This document shows, piece after piece, positions 36,931 through 37,689 of a stretch of DNA of 37,689 nt. The translations under genes were made by a program, and so were the position numbers. Every line of letters begins with the position of its first letter. Position 1 is the stretch's first letter. The DNA is from a virus: IMG/VR virus record IMGVR_UViG_3300042554_000344, positions 1-37,689 of that record; one strand, written 5' to 3'. The notes below the pieces were generated by a model, which saw only the letters and a program-made list of their open reading frames with translations, had not been told where the DNA came from and searched no databases.

Positions 36931-37269
36931 TCACACTCCCAAAGCAGCGGCTATCTGTTGATGGATGGTTTGATGCACACCGATCCAATCGTAAAAATCA
37001 TCTTCAACATTCCAGTCACTATCGAGCAACTGGAACGGGTTGTCCAAGCCTAGCGTTGATGCCAGAGCCTCATGCTCTTGATTGTGAACAAAAAGCCAGT
37101 CATCAAGGTTAGAGATGTCTGCGTCAGTGATTGGGTACTTGGTGATGAGCTGTCCACGGTCAGCCAAGATTTCGTAGAACAGTTGATGCTGCACACCGTT
37201 CTCAAACAAGAACTCTTGCAGTCCATCTCTGTCCCCAAAACGGACGTAGGACAAGGTCTCCATGTTCAC
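36931..37269 (-). CDS. Acidic hypothetical protein
   Basis: A 112-residue protein rich in Asp, Glu, His and aromatic residues. DRDGLQEFLFENGVQHQLFY, DADISNLDDWLFVHNQEHEA and NVEDDFYDWIGVHQTIHQQI give two repeats of a W-x3-H-x3-H element (DDWLFVHNQEH, YDWIGVHQTIH). The doubled motif could bind metal or reflect an internal duplication. It has four-base overlap with the preceding small membrane gene. No family is recognised. Confidence 0.65.
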   Translation of the reverse strand: MNMETLSYVRFGDRDGLQEFLFENGVQHQLFYEILADRGQLITKYPITDADISNLDDWLFVHNQEHEALASTLGLDNPFQLLDSDWNVEDDFYDWIGVHQTIHQQIAAALGV

Positions 37270-37499
37270 TTGTCGGCCTTCCCATCTAGCTTGTCAAAGA
37301 TGCGCTCGCACATGTACTCAATGCGCTTGACCGCATCACTGAAATCTTCCCTGCGTACAAAGTCATTGTGCATGGTCTGACTGATGTCACGCACGTCTGA
37401 CTTGAGGTCACGGATAGCATCCCAGATGACTTTGAGCATCCATCCGCCTAGTGCGCCAGATGCTGCGATGACCATGTTGAACAATTGCTGGTTGTCCAT
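37266..37499 (-). CDS. Small membrane protein at the circle junction
   Basis: A 77-residue protein: N-terminal hydrophobic helix (FNMVIAASGALGGWMLKVIW, about 7-26) followed by a charged amphipathic helix (LKSDVRDISQTMHNDFVRRE and beyond) ending KLDGKADK. One helix plus a coiled tail is the layout of several small phage membrane proteins, including holin-like and spanin-like ones. I chose the ATG at 37499; a GTG at 37508 is possible. Its 5' part is repeated at 1-160. Confidence 0.68.
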   Translation of the reverse strand: MDNQQLFNMVIAASGALGGWMLKVIWDAIRDLKSDVRDISQTMHNDFVRREDFSDAVKRIEYMCERIFDKLDGKADK

Positions 37500-37689
37500 G
37501 TTAAGCACCGTAGTAGGGTATTTTCTTTGTCACACCGGCAATGGTGATGGTTAGGTAGCCTTCTGGCACAAGAGGAAGGCTAGGAGTTGCAAACGTGGCG
37601 CTGGCGGTAGTTGTGAGGTTTAGAGCGGCAGAGGAGTTGACGGTCAGAGTATTTGTAGTGACAGCCGTGAAGTCACCTGTGCTTCCACC
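37340..37689. repeat. Right copy of the terminal overlap
   Basis: Matches 1-350 at 346 of 350 positions (mismatches at 37443, 37467, 37519 and 37596). It supports a circular or circularly permuted map of about 37,339 bases. Confidence 0.95.
37501..37689 (-). CDS. Tail-fibre-like protein, 3' part only (cut by window edge)
   Basis: This is the C-terminal part of the protein complete at 162-572, repeated because of the terminal overlap. It ends KKIPYYGA as in the left copy; the G/T difference at 180/37519 is silent (Ile to Ile). Confidence 0.75.
   Translation of the reverse strand, partial: GGSTGDFTAVTTNTLTVNSSAALNLTTTASATFATPSLPLVPEGYLTITIAGVTKKIPYYGA

Noticed and set aside
1-37689. CRISPR array, integrase, transposase or insertion sequence
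   Set aside because: No regularly spaced repeats and no recognisable recombinase or transposase; the two HNH genes are the only mobile-type genes seen.

Overview
The window is an essentially complete genome of a tailed phage of podovirus type (Caudoviricetes), probably from an environmental (freshwater-like) assembly. Bases 1-350 recur at 37340-37689 with four mismatches, and the repeat cuts through genes. The map is therefore best read as circular or circularly permuted, with a unit length near 37.34 kb. There is no tape-measure protein. There is a portal, a large terminase, a P22/T7-like set of connector and tail proteins, and four large helix- or glycine-rich proteins of internal-virion/ejection type. 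The style of the small early proteins resembles phages of Burkholderiales-type hosts; this is an inference from family resemblance only.

Layout. One divergent control region (16156-16873) separates two transcription units that converge near 25250. The late unit runs on the minus strand from 16155 down to 1 and, through the circle junction, from 37689 down to 25246. In transcription order it holds: small leader genes; large terminase (13799-15556); a DUF5672-like glycosyltransferase (12970-13812); portal (10505-12130); scaffold-like proteins; major capsid protein (7958-8959); connector; tail protein with six GSGY repeats (3774-5990); S74-type tail fibre (1847-3772); an HNH endonuclease gene; small fibre-like proteins; then, past the junction, internal virion proteins (29338-36929), small membrane proteins, a 3TM holin (27129-27629), a second HNH gene, a GH108 endolysin (26130-26648), a DUF6321-like protein and a methyltransferase.

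The early unit runs on the plus strand (16874-25259). It has many small proteins, often joined by ATGA overlaps and often preceded by a recurrent GGAGGTTTCC ribosome-binding context. Its recognisable core is a recombination module: YqaJ-type exonuclease (21082-21981), RecT-type annealing protein (22402-23283), a winged-HTH reading frame without a normal start, and a small protein ending in an SSB-like NDDVPF tip. I see no DNA polymerase, helicase, primase, RNA polymerase, integrase or recognisable repressor, so replication probably leans on the host.

The least explained features are in the non-coding DNA. The 5' leader of the late unit (16196-16340) packs six hairpins into 145 bases; one is an intrinsic terminator whose loop is perfectly complementary to a downstream segment. 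Three successive gaps between early genes each carry a pair of closely spaced hairpins. A 486-base gene-free stretch (19018-19503) holds a long-loop terminator and then a series of stem-loops. Together these suggest RNA-based control of early and late transcription, for example put-like antitermination or attenuation. This is an inference and needs structural and comparative testing.
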